Source: Planktomarina sp. (GTDB lineage Bacteria; Pseudomonadota; Alphaproteobacteria; Rhodobacterales; Rhodobacteraceae). From it: DNA of 52,080 nucleotides. The notes below the pieces were generated by a model. The model saw nothing but the letters and a program-made list of their open reading frames with translations. It had not been told where the DNA came from and ran no database searches. Both the position numbers and the translations under genes were made by a program. This document shows, piece after piece, positions 1 through 8,300 of the stretch; within the stretch, counting starts at the first letter, position 1, and each line of letters starts with the position of its first letter. Location: NCBI GenBank assembly GCA_017856985.1, contig JAFMEA010000011.1:1-52080 (forward strand). Reading direction: 5' to 3'.

Positions 1-50
1 TTTCCAAAGCAGAATTTTTTATCGTTTGGTTGAGGCAAAAAAGGACAATT

Positions 51-974
51 ATGACCGATACACATATTTCTACGCATGACGCAGTATCTGATGACCGTAA
101 TGAAAATATAATTATCTACGTGGATGGTGAATTAGTTCATCGTGATGACGCCAAGGTCTCTGTTTATGACTCTGGTTTCATGCTTGGCGACGGTATTTGG
201 GAAGGTTTGCGCCTTTATGATGGATGGCTATCTTTTATAGATGAGCACCTTGATCGTCTTTATGAAGCAGCTCTTTATATCGACCTTGACGTTGGCCTGA
301 CCCGTGAACAGATGACTGCTGCAATTTGGCAGACATTGGAAGCTAACGAGATGGAGACCGACGTGCATCTCCGTGTCATGGTGACTCGAGGACGCAAAAA
401 GAAACCATTTCAGCATCCACACCTTAGTATTTTTGGTTCAACAATTGTAATTATCGCAGAACACTCAAAACCTGATAATAGTATCATTGATCGGGGTATC
501 AGGTTGCATACTGTGCCACACCACCGAGGGTTGCCGCTGACCCAGGATGCCAAACTTAATTCACACTCGAAACTGAACTGTATAATTGCACTGAACCACG
601 CCATTCGTGCCGGTGCTGATGAAGCTCTCATGCTCGATCCGTTTGGATTTGTTAACACAACAAATGCATGCAATTTTTTTATCGTTCGCAAAGGAGCTGT
701 TTGGACATCAACTGGTGATTACTGCATGAATGGAATTACACGACAAAAGGTGATTGATGTTTGCCGCGAAAGTGGCATTCCTATATTTGAGCGCAACTTC
801 TCTCTTGTTGATACTTATGGCGCAGATGAGGCCTTTCTAACTGGTACATTTGGCGCGCAATCTCCTGTATTTGAGATTGATGGCCGGGTAATAGGCGGCG
901 GCAAGGCGGGGCCTATTTTTCATCGGATCAGAGAGCTATATAAAGCAAAGATTAAACAAAATACTGCGACTTAA
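51..974 (+). CDS. Class IV PLP aminotransferase (branched-chain / D-amino acid type)
   Basis: Pyridoxal-phosphate transaminase of fold type IV (IlvE / D-alanine transaminase group), expected to be cytosolic and to move amino groups between an amino acid and a 2-oxo acid. Visible family signatures are the N-terminal YVDGELV start, the SGFMLGDGIWEGLR block, an HLDRL segment, and a central DAKLNSHSKLN stretch where the Schiff-base lysine should lie, followed by DEALMLD and a TTNACNFF phosphate-binding-like segment. At 307 residues it has normal family length. I chose the ATG at 51 over an upstream in-frame TTG at 30 because AAGGAC sits just before it. The substrate cannot be told from sequence; branched-chain and D-amino acid specificities are both possible. 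Confidence 0.85.
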   Translation: MTDTHISTHDAVSDDRNENIIIYVDGELVHRDDAKVSVYDSGFMLGDGIWEGLRLYDGWLSFIDEHLDRLYEAALYIDLDVGLTREQMTAAIWQTLEANEMETDVHLRVMVTRGRKKKPFQHPHLSIFGSTIVIIAEHSKPDNSIIDRGIRLHTVPHHRGLPLTQDAKLNSHSKLNCIIALNHAIRAGADEALMLDPFGFVNTTNACNFFIVRKGAVWTSTGDYCMNGITRQKVIDVCRESGIPIFERNFSLVDTYGADEAFLTGTFGAQSPVFEIDGRVIGGGKAGPIFHRIRELYKAKIKQNTAT

Positions 975-1083
975 AGAATTTTCACATTCACTATAATTTA
1001 AATCTTTTTAATATATATCAGGACAATACATTAATTAGCTAAATCAGTTTTATTCTACCATAAGCCAATCCGGTCTTGCATAT

Positions 1084-2202
1084 TTAGTGGTGTGATAAAA
1101 ACTTTGATACTCGTTCCAACCCAGCTTTTAATATCTCTGGATTATTGGCATAGCCTATGCGGATATAGCCCTCCATTCCGAGAGCTGATCCGGGGGTAAA
1201 CATTACACCAGTTTCTTTTATTAGATTTATGCAAAAGTCATAAGAATTCATTTTTAAATCATACTTAACCAATGCTGTTGTGCCAGATTTTGGTTTTATC
1301 CAAGAAAGTTTTGTTTCGTTTTCCATCCAAAAAGCAAGCTGTGCCAGGTTTCCTCTTGTTATGTCATGTGCACGTTTCAGTATTTTTTCGTATCCTTCCA
1401 AGGCAATAGTTGCGAAATGGTCGTCCAGCATTCCAACGCTTATTGTATCATAGTCTCGGTGGATCATAACGTCCTCAATGAATTCCTCTGGTGCGGCAAT
1501 CCAACCAAGCCTCAGGCCGGCTAGGCTGTAAGCCTTGGACATGCCGGCAGTGCTTATTCCTTTGTCGTAGATATCCGCCATAGCAGTTGTCATTCCGTTG
1601 CCATGCTGATCGGTACCACGGTAAACTTCATCACAAAGCACCCAAGCCCCAACCTCGCGAGCGATACTAACTATTTCCTCAAGCATTTCCTTTGGAATGA
1701 GTGCCCCTGTGGGATTATTTGGATTTGTGAGGGCTATAAGTTTTGTGTTTGGTTGTGCTAGTTTTTCTAATTCACGCAAATCAGGTAACCAATCTGTCTT
1801 CTCGGAAAGATGCAAAAGGCTAATATTAGCACCAATACTTTTGGGAATTGAATAATGCTGTTGATATGTGGGTACGATAGATATCACTTTATCGTCAGGC
1901 TCGACCAATGTTTTGTGCACCAACATATTGGCCCCAATCGTGCCGTGTGTGACAAGGATGTTTGTATTTTTTTGCCTGTGATAGAGGGCTGCGATCGCAT
2001 TTCGTAGACGATCAGACCCTTTAATGTCACCGTATGTCATTTTTAATGGTAATAAAGCTGAGAGATCCGTTTCATTTCTTCCAGTGATATTTAAAAGCTC
2101 TGTCAAAGTCAGGCTTTCAACACATGTTTCCGCTAAGTTGAATTCGCAGTTATTTTCCCACTCGTTCATCCACATTTCAACGCCAAATGTATCTATTTTC
2201 AT
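1084..2202 (-). CDS. Class I/II PLP aminotransferase
   Basis: Fold type I aminotransferase of 372 residues. Visible motifs are NPNNPTG (substrate-binding asparagine), CDEVYRG (cofactor-binding aspartate and tyrosine) and SKAYSLAGLRLGW, which contains the PLP lysine. The C-terminal IRIGYAN carries the arginine expected to bind the substrate carboxylate. A GAGGT Shine-Dalgarno precedes the ATG at 2202. It stands alone on the minus strand, convergent with the class IV aminotransferase; the 109-nt gap between them shows no clear hairpin. It resembles valine-pyruvate and capreomycidine-synthase-like aminotransferases; the substrate is unknown. Confidence 0.85.
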   Translation of the reverse strand: MKIDTFGVEMWMNEWENNCEFNLAETCVESLTLTELLNITGRNETDLSALLPLKMTYGDIKGSDRLRNAIAALYHRQKNTNILVTHGTIGANMLVHKTLVEPDDKVISIVPTYQQHYSIPKSIGANISLLHLSEKTDWLPDLRELEKLAQPNTKLIALTNPNNPTGALIPKEMLEEIVSIAREVGAWVLCDEVYRGTDQHGNGMTTAMADIYDKGISTAGMSKAYSLAGLRLGWIAAPEEFIEDVMIHRDYDTISVGMLDDHFATIALEGYEKILKRAHDITRGNLAQLAFWMENETKLSWIKPKSGTTALVKYDLKMNSYDFCINLIKETGVMFTPGSALGMEGYIRIGYANNPEILKAGLERVSKFLSHH

Positions 2203-2382
2203 ACCGTCTACCTCATTTTACTAATTCAGATTAAGCGTTGATGGTTAGAAAGACCATGCCGCCGTTCTAAGGTATATCTTCTACTACATACCTGTCTTCA
2301 TTTGTTGCAGGAACAAAAGAGAAACTTCAGCTTTACTGAAATGCTAAATAGCATTGTTCTGGATCATAGGTATAGTTTCTTG

Positions 2383-3897
2383 TTATCCATATCTGCTACC
2401 ACCTGCAAACCAGTCATCAAAGCCAGGTTCAGTCCGGACCACAATGGATTTTTTTGTTAAATAACCCCGTAGGGCGTCCCAGCCGTTTTCTTTGCCAAAG
2501 CCACTGTCTCTAACACCTCCCCAAACTGATCTTGGGTCGTTGCGGTGGTGGTCGTTAAGCCAAATGATGCCTCCACGAATTTTACGCGATAATCTGTGCC
2601 CACGTGCAATATCGCGCGACCAAATTGATACGCCTAGTCCAAAGTCGCCAACATTGGCGAGTTCAATCGCTTCTTCCTCAGTGTCGAAGGGAGTAATTGA
2701 GATGACTGGGCCAAAAACTTCATCTTTAAATAAACTATGATGTGGCTGAACGTCAGCAAAAATTGTTGGACGTATATAGTATCCTTTGGCAAACGGACCA
2801 CCTAGGTCTGGAGATTTCGTGCCTGCCACTTGTCGGCCGCCCTCAGAGAGGGCCATCTCCACAAAATGCTTACAACGTTCTAGTGCTGATTGCGATATTA
2901 CTGGACCCATTTGTGTACTAGGGTCCATGGGATCACCCAATTTTATTAAGTCTGCACGCTTTGCTAATTTTTCTACGAAGGCATCATAAATTTGGCTTTG
3001 GACTAGAATTCGAGAACCTGCAACGCATGTCTGACCTGATGCAACAAAAGCTGCAAATAAGACACCGGCTACCGCAGCATCTATCTCTGCGTCGTCACAA
3101 ACAATAACAGGCGTCTTACCACCCAGTTCCATCGTGCTACGGATAAGACGTTGGCCAGCTTGGCTGGCAACTTTACGGCCAGTTTCTGTACCACCAGTTA
3201 AGTCGATATAATGAATGTCATCTGCGGCGCACAATGCGGCACCTGTGGAGGGCCCGCCAGTCACAACATTTATTACTCCGTCTGGCAAACCAGCCACTTT
3301 GGCTAAAACAGCGATTGCTAGTGGAGATACGGGGGCAAGTTCAGAGGGCTTGATCACGCATGTATTTCCAGCTGCAAGTGCCGCCGCAAGTTTTTTCATT
3401 AAGATAAGTACTGGGTGGTTCCACGGTGTGAGAAGGGCAACTGGGCCTAGCGGCTCGTAATGGGTCAGCGTTACATAGCCGCCTTTGAGTTGATTAGACT
3501 CCCCCTCTAGACCTAAGGCAATACCGGCAAAATATTCCAACCATTCAGGAATGCGCCCCATTTGGGCATTCATTTCGCGCAGAGAACGTCCAGTAACAGT
3601 GGCCTCTAAAATAGCCAGAGAAGAAATGTTTTCACGTATTACTTCCGCAAATTTGAGAAGATGTTTACTGCGGTCAAAGGCATCTAAACTTGACCAGGCC
3701 GGAAAAGCGGCACTGGCAGCTGCAACTGCTTTTACTACATCTTCGGTGGTGGCATCGGGAACAGTAGTAAACCGTTTTCCAGTGGCAGGGTTCATCACAA
3801 TAATCTCATCAGATCGGGATGCCGGATGGAACGCCCCACCGTAAAATATACCTTTGTTAGTTTCAGGTATTAGCAGCTCTTCAATAATGGTTGGCAT
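2383..3897 (-). CDS. NAD(P)-dependent aldehyde dehydrogenase (betaine-aldehyde dehydrogenase type)
   Basis: Oxidises an aldehyde to the carboxylate. The 504-residue length is standard. The catalytic set is intact: asparagine in TPWNHP (about N160), general-base glutamate in MELGGKTP (about E257) and nucleophilic cysteine in SGQTCVAGSR (about C291). The late EVFGPV motif and a C-terminal domain are present. The family spans betaine-aldehyde, aminoaldehyde and aromatic aldehyde substrates. It diverges from the alcohol dehydrogenase/SDR cluster starting at 4241, so the two could convert an alcohol to an acid through an aldehyde; that pairing is inferred from proximity alone. Confidence 0.9.
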   Translation of the reverse strand: MPTIIEELLIPETNKGIFYGGAFHPASRSDEIIVMNPATGKRFTTVPDATTEDVVKAVAAASAAFPAWSSLDAFDRSKHLLKFAEVIRENISSLAILEATVTGRSLREMNAQMGRIPEWLEYFAGIALGLEGESNQLKGGYVTLTHYEPLGPVALLTPWNHPVLILMKKLAAALAAGNTCVIKPSELAPVSPLAIAVLAKVAGLPDGVINVVTGGPSTGAALCAADDIHYIDLTGGTETGRKVASQAGQRLIRSTMELGGKTPVIVCDDAEIDAAVAGVLFAAFVASGQTCVAGSRILVQSQIYDAFVEKLAKRADLIKLGDPMDPSTQMGPVISQSALERCKHFVEMALSEGGRQVAGTKSPDLGGPFAKGYYIRPTIFADVQPHHSLFKDEVFGPVISITPFDTEEEAIELANVGDFGLGVSIWSRDIARGHRLSRKIRGGIIWLNDHHRNDPRSVWGGVRDSGFGKENGWDALRGYLTKKSIVVRTEPGFDDWFAGGSRYG

Positions 3898-4240
3898 TCT
3901 TATTCTCTTTTTGATTAGTAGTGATCAGGATATAAGCCATTGATATCATGATGTAGGTATTAAAATTTGTTTAAAAGATAACATAGGTTTCTTTTAAAAA
4001 CTTAGTTTTTTGGCAAGGATAACAAATGTCCACTTCCATCACTTTTTCTGACAGTATACGATTGTCTGTAATAAATACAAATTGGTTATATTCTTACAAA
4101 AAAAGATTTTGCTCTTTATTTGTATGGTCTATGAAATAAATTTGACGGTGGTTGTTTTGTAGCGTTACCGTCTGTTATGAATTTGAGAGCTATAAAATTG
4201 ATCTTAAATATTTGGTTTGAGATGGAGATTGGGGAAACAA
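3898..4240. other. Divergent intergenic region between ALDH and alcohol dehydrogenase
   Basis: This 343-nt AT-rich stretch carries no convincing coding region. It should hold the divergent promoters of the aldehyde dehydrogenase (minus) and the alcohol dehydrogenase cluster (plus). Two operator-like features stand out: an ACAG...CTGT arrangement around 4051-4069 and a spaced inverted repeat at 4144-4172 listed separately. No transcription factor gene is adjacent. Confidence 0.4.
4144..4172. promoter_or_regulatory. Spaced inverted repeat upstream of alcohol dehydrogenase
   Basis: GACGGT and ACCGTC form a perfect 6-bp inverted repeat separated by 17 nt, about 70 nt before the alcohol dehydrogenase start. 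The geometry fits a dimeric repressor or activator site, but six-base arms can arise by chance. Confidence 0.25.
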
Positions 4241-5281
4241 ATGTCTACGGATAACAGTATGCCTAAACAAACAATGCTAGCGGCTTTGCTAACGGAATAT
4301 CGTATGCCATTGGAGATTAAAACTGTACCCCGCCCAGTCCCAAAACATGATGAAGTTTTAGTTAAAATAGAGGCGAGTGGTGTATGTTTTACCGATGTAC
4401 ATATTTGGCGTGGGGATCATGCTGCGCCAGACCCATTACCGCTGATAATGGGTCATGAAGGGGTTGGCACAGTTGTGGCGCTAGGTTCGGCTAGCGGCCG
4501 CTTAAAAATTGGTGATCGGGTAGGGATTGGCTATGTATTTGGAGCCTGTGGGCATTGTAAAGAATGTTTGACAGGTGGGGAGAATTACTGTGGTGAATTT
4601 GATGCAACTGGTTTTAATGTAAGTGGTTGCTTTGCAGAATATGTATGCATGCGGCATGAATGGGCTAACCCAATACCTGACGGAATTGATGCAATCGAAG
4701 CAGCACCGTTAATGTGTGCGGGAGCAGCGGCCTACTCGTCTTTTAAAAAGACATCAGTCCAACCAGGAGAGACTTTAGCAATTTTTGGACTTGGTGGATT
4801 GGGGCAGTATGCCGTTCAAATTGCCAAGCTTTGCGGTGTACGTGTTATCGCCGTAGACATTAGCCCAGACAAACTAAATACCGCAAAGGAATTGGGTGCT
4901 GATGAAGTGGTTCATGCCGATGAGCAGGCTGGAGCCGCAATCAAGGCTTTGGGCGGTGCAGATGGCTGTGTAAATTTTGCACCTGTCGGCGCAACCTGGC
5001 CACTCATGCTGGCGGCGTGTAACCCACGTGCAAAAATTGTGCTCACTGCAGTCCCTGCTGACCAGATGGCTTTTTATGCACATGAAGTAATTGAGCGTGG
5101 ATTGCAGGTAATTGGTAGTTCCGCATCAAACCGCCAGGAAATGAATGAAATTCTGGCATTGGCTGATGGCGGTAAGGTGAAGGGGATCATTAATCCTCGC
5201 CCGTTTAACAAAATTAATGATGCCCTCTCTGATTTAATAGATGGGACTGTGGAAGGGCGGAGCGTTTTAACGTTTGACTAA
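4241..5281 (+). CDS. Zinc-dependent alcohol dehydrogenase (MDR superfamily)
   Basis: NAD(P)-dependent oxidation of an alcohol, or the reverse. Visible are the catalytic zinc ligands in SGVCFTD and GHEG, the structural zinc site (four cysteines in the GACGHCKECLTGGENYC stretch), and the Rossmann motif GLGGLG. Length is 346 residues from the ATG at 4241, chosen because GGGGA precedes it; an in-frame TTG at 4217 would add eight poorly conserved residues. It is followed 38 nt later by an SDR and then an Asp/Glu racemase-family enzyme on the same strand, probably one transcription unit. Confidence 0.9.
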   Translation: MSTDNSMPKQTMLAALLTEYRMPLEIKTVPRPVPKHDEVLVKIEASGVCFTDVHIWRGDHAAPDPLPLIMGHEGVGTVVALGSASGRLKIGDRVGIGYVFGACGHCKECLTGGENYCGEFDATGFNVSGCFAEYVCMRHEWANPIPDGIDAIEAAPLMCAGAAAYSSFKKTSVQPGETLAIFGLGGLGQYAVQIAKLCGVRVIAVDISPDKLNTAKELGADEVVHADEQAGAAIKALGGADGCVNFAPVGATWPLMLAACNPRAKIVLTAVPADQMAFYAHEVIERGLQVIGSSASNRQEMNEILALADGGKVKGIINPRPFNKINDALSDLIDGTVEGRSVLTFD

Positions 5282-5319
5282 CTATCGTGTTGGGAAAGCC
5301 AAAAATTAAGGAACTTTAG

Positions 5320-6102
5320 ATGGATCTTCAACTGAGCGGAAAACGCATCCTGATAACTGGTGCCTCTATGGGCATTGGCGCACATCTTGCCGAAACCTTT
5401 GCGGCAGAAAATGCCCACCTGCACCTCACAGCGCGCAGTACTGATAAGCTTGAGGAGTTAAAGGCGCGGATTACAGTCAGCCATGACGTGGAGGTTACTC
5501 TCCACTCAAGTGATCTCGCCCAGAGTGGCGCTTGTGAGTTACTGTCTGAGGCAGTCGGTTCTGTTGACGTTCTTGTAAACAATGCCGGAGCTATTCCAAG
5601 TGGTAGTCTATGGGACGTTGATGAGGAAGCTTGGCGTAAAGGTTGGGATCTGAAGGTAATGGGGTACATTAATCTTTGCAGATTGTTTTATAAAAAAATG
5701 CAAACCCAAGGTGAGGGTGTCATAATCAATAATATTGGAAATGGTGGTGAAGTATTTGATGCAAAATATATTGCTGGTACGACTGGGAATGCGAGCTTGA
5801 TGGCCTTTACCCGCGCGCTGGGTGGTAACAGCCTAGCTGATAATATTCGAGTTGTCGGGGTTAACCCAGGACCAGTTGATACTGATCGCATCTATAATAT
5901 GTTAAAAAAGCGGGCAGCATCACAGTTAGGCGATGAGAATAAATACAAAGAATTAGAAGCTACTTATCCGCTTGGTCGACCTGCCCATAAGCATGAGATA
6001 TCTGATTTGATTGCATTTCTTGCGTCTTTTCGATCAGGTTATACTTCAGGAACAATATTTACCGTTGATGGCGGCATAGCTTCACGCCGTTCTATCATCT
6101 GA
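5320..6102 (+). CDS. Atypical short-chain dehydrogenase/reductase
   Basis: Rossmann-fold SDR of 260 residues with an intact cofactor motif TGASMGIGAH (residues 14-22) and NNAGA (about 87-91). The active site is unusual: Tyr150 is present but the residue four positions later, normally the catalytic lysine of YxxxK, is Thr154 (YIAGTTGN), and the region of the catalytic serine reads NNIGNGG. The C-terminal SGTIFTVDGG is typical. It may bind cofactor and act through a different residue, or act non-classically. It sits between alcohol dehydrogenase and the Asp/Glu racemase-family gene, 15 nt from the latter. Confidence 0.85.
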   Translation: MDLQLSGKRILITGASMGIGAHLAETFAAENAHLHLTARSTDKLEELKARITVSHDVEVTLHSSDLAQSGACELLSEAVGSVDVLVNNAGAIPSGSLWDVDEEAWRKGWDLKVMGYINLCRLFYKKMQTQGEGVIINNIGNGGEVFDAKYIAGTTGNASLMAFTRALGGNSLADNIRVVGVNPGPVDTDRIYNMLKKRAASQLGDENKYKELEATYPLGRPAHKHEISDLIAFLASFRSGYTSGTIFTVDGGIASRRSII

Positions 6103-6117
6103 TATCGGATTTTAGTC

Positions 6118-6807
6118 ATGGCAGCGGACATTAAAGCAAAACGAATTGGTATTTTGTTGCCATCTTCCAATTCAGTGTTGGAACCACTCGCGGCAAAAAC
6201 CATAACAGAACCTGATACCACATTTCATTTCTCGCGTTTAGGGGTGATTGATATTACTCTCACTCCAAAATCCCTTGATCAATTTACTTTAGAAACTCAG
6301 TGTAGTGCTGGAAAACTACTATGTGACGCTGATGTCGATTGCGTAGTTTGGGGTGGTACATCTGCCAGCTGGCTTGGCATACAACATGACATTAATTTTT
6401 GTGCATCTTTCACCAAAGAAACTGGTGTTCTTGCTGGTAGCTGTGTTCTTGAAATGAACCGTATTATGGCTAGTGAGCAGGTAAAAACTTTTGGTCTTGT
6501 GACCCCTTATACCCCTGATGTTCAACATAAAATTATTGAAAACTATAAAGAGCTTGGGTTTTCTTGTGTGAGTGAACAACACTATGGAGGGGCGATCAGT
6601 AATGATTATGCCTCGATCACAGCCAATCAAACGGAGGAAATGGTTCGTGTAGTTGCTGAGAAGGGCCCAGACATTATTTTAATTATGTGTACGAATATGC
6701 GTGCTGCAGGGGTTGCTGCGTCTTTAGAAACTGAAACAGGCATTCCAATAATGGATAGTGCGACTATCGCGCTGCAAGCTGGTATACGGTTAGCTAGTGA
6801 GGACTGA
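6118..6807 (+). CDS. Asp/Glu racemase-superfamily enzyme (maleate isomerase / arylmalonate decarboxylase-like)
   Basis: A 229-residue cytosolic protein with the two-domain Asp/Glu racemase fold. The N-terminus GILLPSSNSVLEP matches the maleate isomerase group, and the second catalytic thiol is present in MCTNMRAAG (Cys191). The first cysteine, expected before a TS pair, is replaced by glycine (WGGTSASW, about residue 80). This one-cysteine arrangement is that of arylmalonate decarboxylase rather than of racemases or maleate isomerase, which need two thiols. It is the last gene of the ADH-SDR unit and a hairpin overlaps its stop codon. Candidate roles are decarboxylation or isomerisation of a malonate- or maleate-type acid. 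Confidence 0.8.
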   Translation: MAADIKAKRIGILLPSSNSVLEPLAAKTITEPDTTFHFSRLGVIDITLTPKSLDQFTLETQCSAGKLLCDADVDCVVWGGTSASWLGIQHDINFCASFTKETGVLAGSCVLEMNRIMASEQVKTFGLVTPYTPDVQHKIIENYKELGFSCVSEQHYGGAISNDYASITANQTEEMVRVVAEKGPDIILIMCTNMRAAGVAASLETETGIPIMDSATIALQAGIRLASED

Positions 6808-6833
6808 GCTCCAATTCACATCAAAGCTCAGTC
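6802..6833 (+). terminator. Hairpin at convergent gene ends
   Basis: A perfect 9-bp stem, GACTGAGCT with AGCTCAGTC and a 14-nt loop, overlaps the stop codon of the upstream plus-strand gene. It is followed by a moderately T-rich stretch and lies before the convergent nitroreductase gene. It probably ends transcription of the ADH-SDR unit. Confidence 0.6.
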
Positions 6834-6882
6834 TCTGTATTTAAAAATCAAAAGCAGTTTAACGCAATGCTCCAGTTGGTAG

Positions 6883-7467
6883 TTAAACTATTTCACAAGC
6901 CTCATCGAATGTTAGCCTGTAGGATCGGTCGCGGATCTTATCTCCACCAACCCCGTGGCCAATATTTATGAGCATGCTGGCACGCCAACTGCTGTTCGCA
7001 TAAAAAGTCTCATTTATCTTATTAGCATTGAAACCGATCATGGGTCCGCAATCTAGTCCAAGTGATCGAGCTGCTACAATTAAAAACCCCGCTTGAAGCC
7101 ATGTGTTGAGCGATGCTTTGTTAGCCGAGGTCTCAGCGGGTTGATTGGCCACAGCCTCAGCGTCTAATTGTGGTGAAAGTTTTGAAATATGGCGATAAAA
7201 CTCTAGATCGTGAGCTACTATGGCGACCACTGGTGAAGACAGAATTTTTGCTTTATTGCCCTCTCCTGCAGCATCAATCACTTTTTGTTGTGACTCTGAT
7301 GATGTGACAAAGGTAAGCCGCATTGGACAAAAATTTGACTCTGTAGGGCCTAGTTTCACGATTTCATAAAGCTGGCGCAAAACATCGTCACTAACAGGCT
7401 TATCGGTGTAAAAACGATGGGTTCTGGCCGAAATGAAGAGTTCGTTTAGGTAGTCAGGATGTGTCAT
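6883..7467 (-). CDS. Nitroreductase-family NAD(P)H:FMN oxidoreductase, malonic-semialdehyde reductase-like
   Basis: A 194-residue member of the nitroreductase fold closest to RutE, which reduces malonic semialdehyde to 3-hydroxypropionate. Supporting segments are ARTHRFYTDKPVSD near the N-terminus (FMN phosphate binding), LGPTESNFCPMRLTFV, and the C-terminal GLDCGPMIGFN and NIGHGVGGD. It has 194 residues, as RutE-type proteins do. No other pyrimidine-degradation (rut) gene is present, so it may detoxify reactive semialdehydes made by neighbouring pathways. The glutathione transferase lies 41 nt upstream on the same strand. Confidence 0.8.
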   Translation of the reverse strand: MTHPDYLNELFISARTHRFYTDKPVSDDVLRQLYEIVKLGPTESNFCPMRLTFVTSSESQQKVIDAAGEGNKAKILSSPVVAIVAHDLEFYRHISKLSPQLDAEAVANQPAETSANKASLNTWLQAGFLIVAARSLGLDCGPMIGFNANKINETFYANSSWRASMLINIGHGVGGDKIRDRSYRLTFDEACEIV

Positions 7468-7508
7468 TTTATTTCTCTTTACTAATAATGAGTTTTTGGT
7501 TGAGTGGC

Positions 7509-8300
7509 CTACAAAAAATCTATGAACTTACTATGATCTAAAAAAGTCTCTTTGCCAACTTTACTAATTTTTCTGACTGCCTCTTCATCCAACCAGGGCG
7601 CTGTTGCTGTTGAAAATGATTCACGTGCTTTTACCCGGCTATACCAGCTGGTAGTTTTGGGATATCGACGCTCCCATAGTAAAGACAGACCAAGGCATTC
7701 AATTCTATAAAAATATGCTGTTAGTAGCGCATCTGCCAGTGAGTAATTGTTTGTGACGGCCCATTGATTAGTTTCGAGGGCCAGCTCAAGATCACGACAC
7801 ATTCTAGATAAACGCTCAAGAGCCACATAAACATAATGAGATTCGGCGCCCAATTTGACCAAATCTTTTAGTTTATGGGCACGGATTTTGTTTGGCATTG
7901 CTGCCCAACGTGCTTCCAGTTCTTCAGGTGTTTTTTCTAGTAGCATCTGGCGCTGATAACTACCGAAGGTGAGTGTGTTGACGCTGTCGTGATACTCAAG
8001 TGTGTATATGCCCCAGATGTGTGTTTTAGCTTTTTCATAAACGGATTTTGGTTGTAATGGGTTGGTTTCGCTTAAACTATCAAGATATTCGCATATGACA
8101 GTGGACTCATTTATGATGAGGCCGTCATGGTCGAGGACTGGTACGATTGCACGTGGATTTATTGCCAAATAGCTGGGTGAGAATTGCTCACCTTTTGGCA
8201 GATCAATATGCCTACTTTCCCAATCCAAATTTTTTTCTGCCAGTACAATTCTGACTTTGATTGAGCAAACTGAGTTTGCTCCATGATGTAGGGCCAGCAT
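7509..8300 (-). CDS. Glutathione S-transferase family protein
   Basis: A cytosolic GST of 263 residues. The N-terminal thioredoxin-like domain (about 1-80) shows NSVCSIKVRIVLAEK, the cis-proline stretch AIVPVLDHDG and NESTVICEYL, which binds the glutathione gamma-glutamyl end. The helical C-terminal domain contains the N-capping motif SLADALLTAYFYRIE. It is longer than a minimal GST (about 200-220 residues) because of extra length in the helical domain. It is upstream of, and probably cotranscribed with, the nitroreductase, suggesting conjugation or detoxification of an electrophilic intermediate. Confidence 0.85.
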   Translation of the reverse strand: MLALHHGANSVCSIKVRIVLAEKNLDWESRHIDLPKGEQFSPSYLAINPRAIVPVLDHDGLIINESTVICEYLDSLSETNPLQPKSVYEKAKTHIWGIYTLEYHDSVNTLTFGSYQRQMLLEKTPEELEARWAAMPNKIRAHKLKDLVKLGAESHYVYVALERLSRMCRDLELALETNQWAVTNNYSLADALLTAYFYRIECLGLSLLWERRYPKTTSWYSRVKARESFSTATAPWLDEEAVRKISKVGKETFLDHSKFIDFL

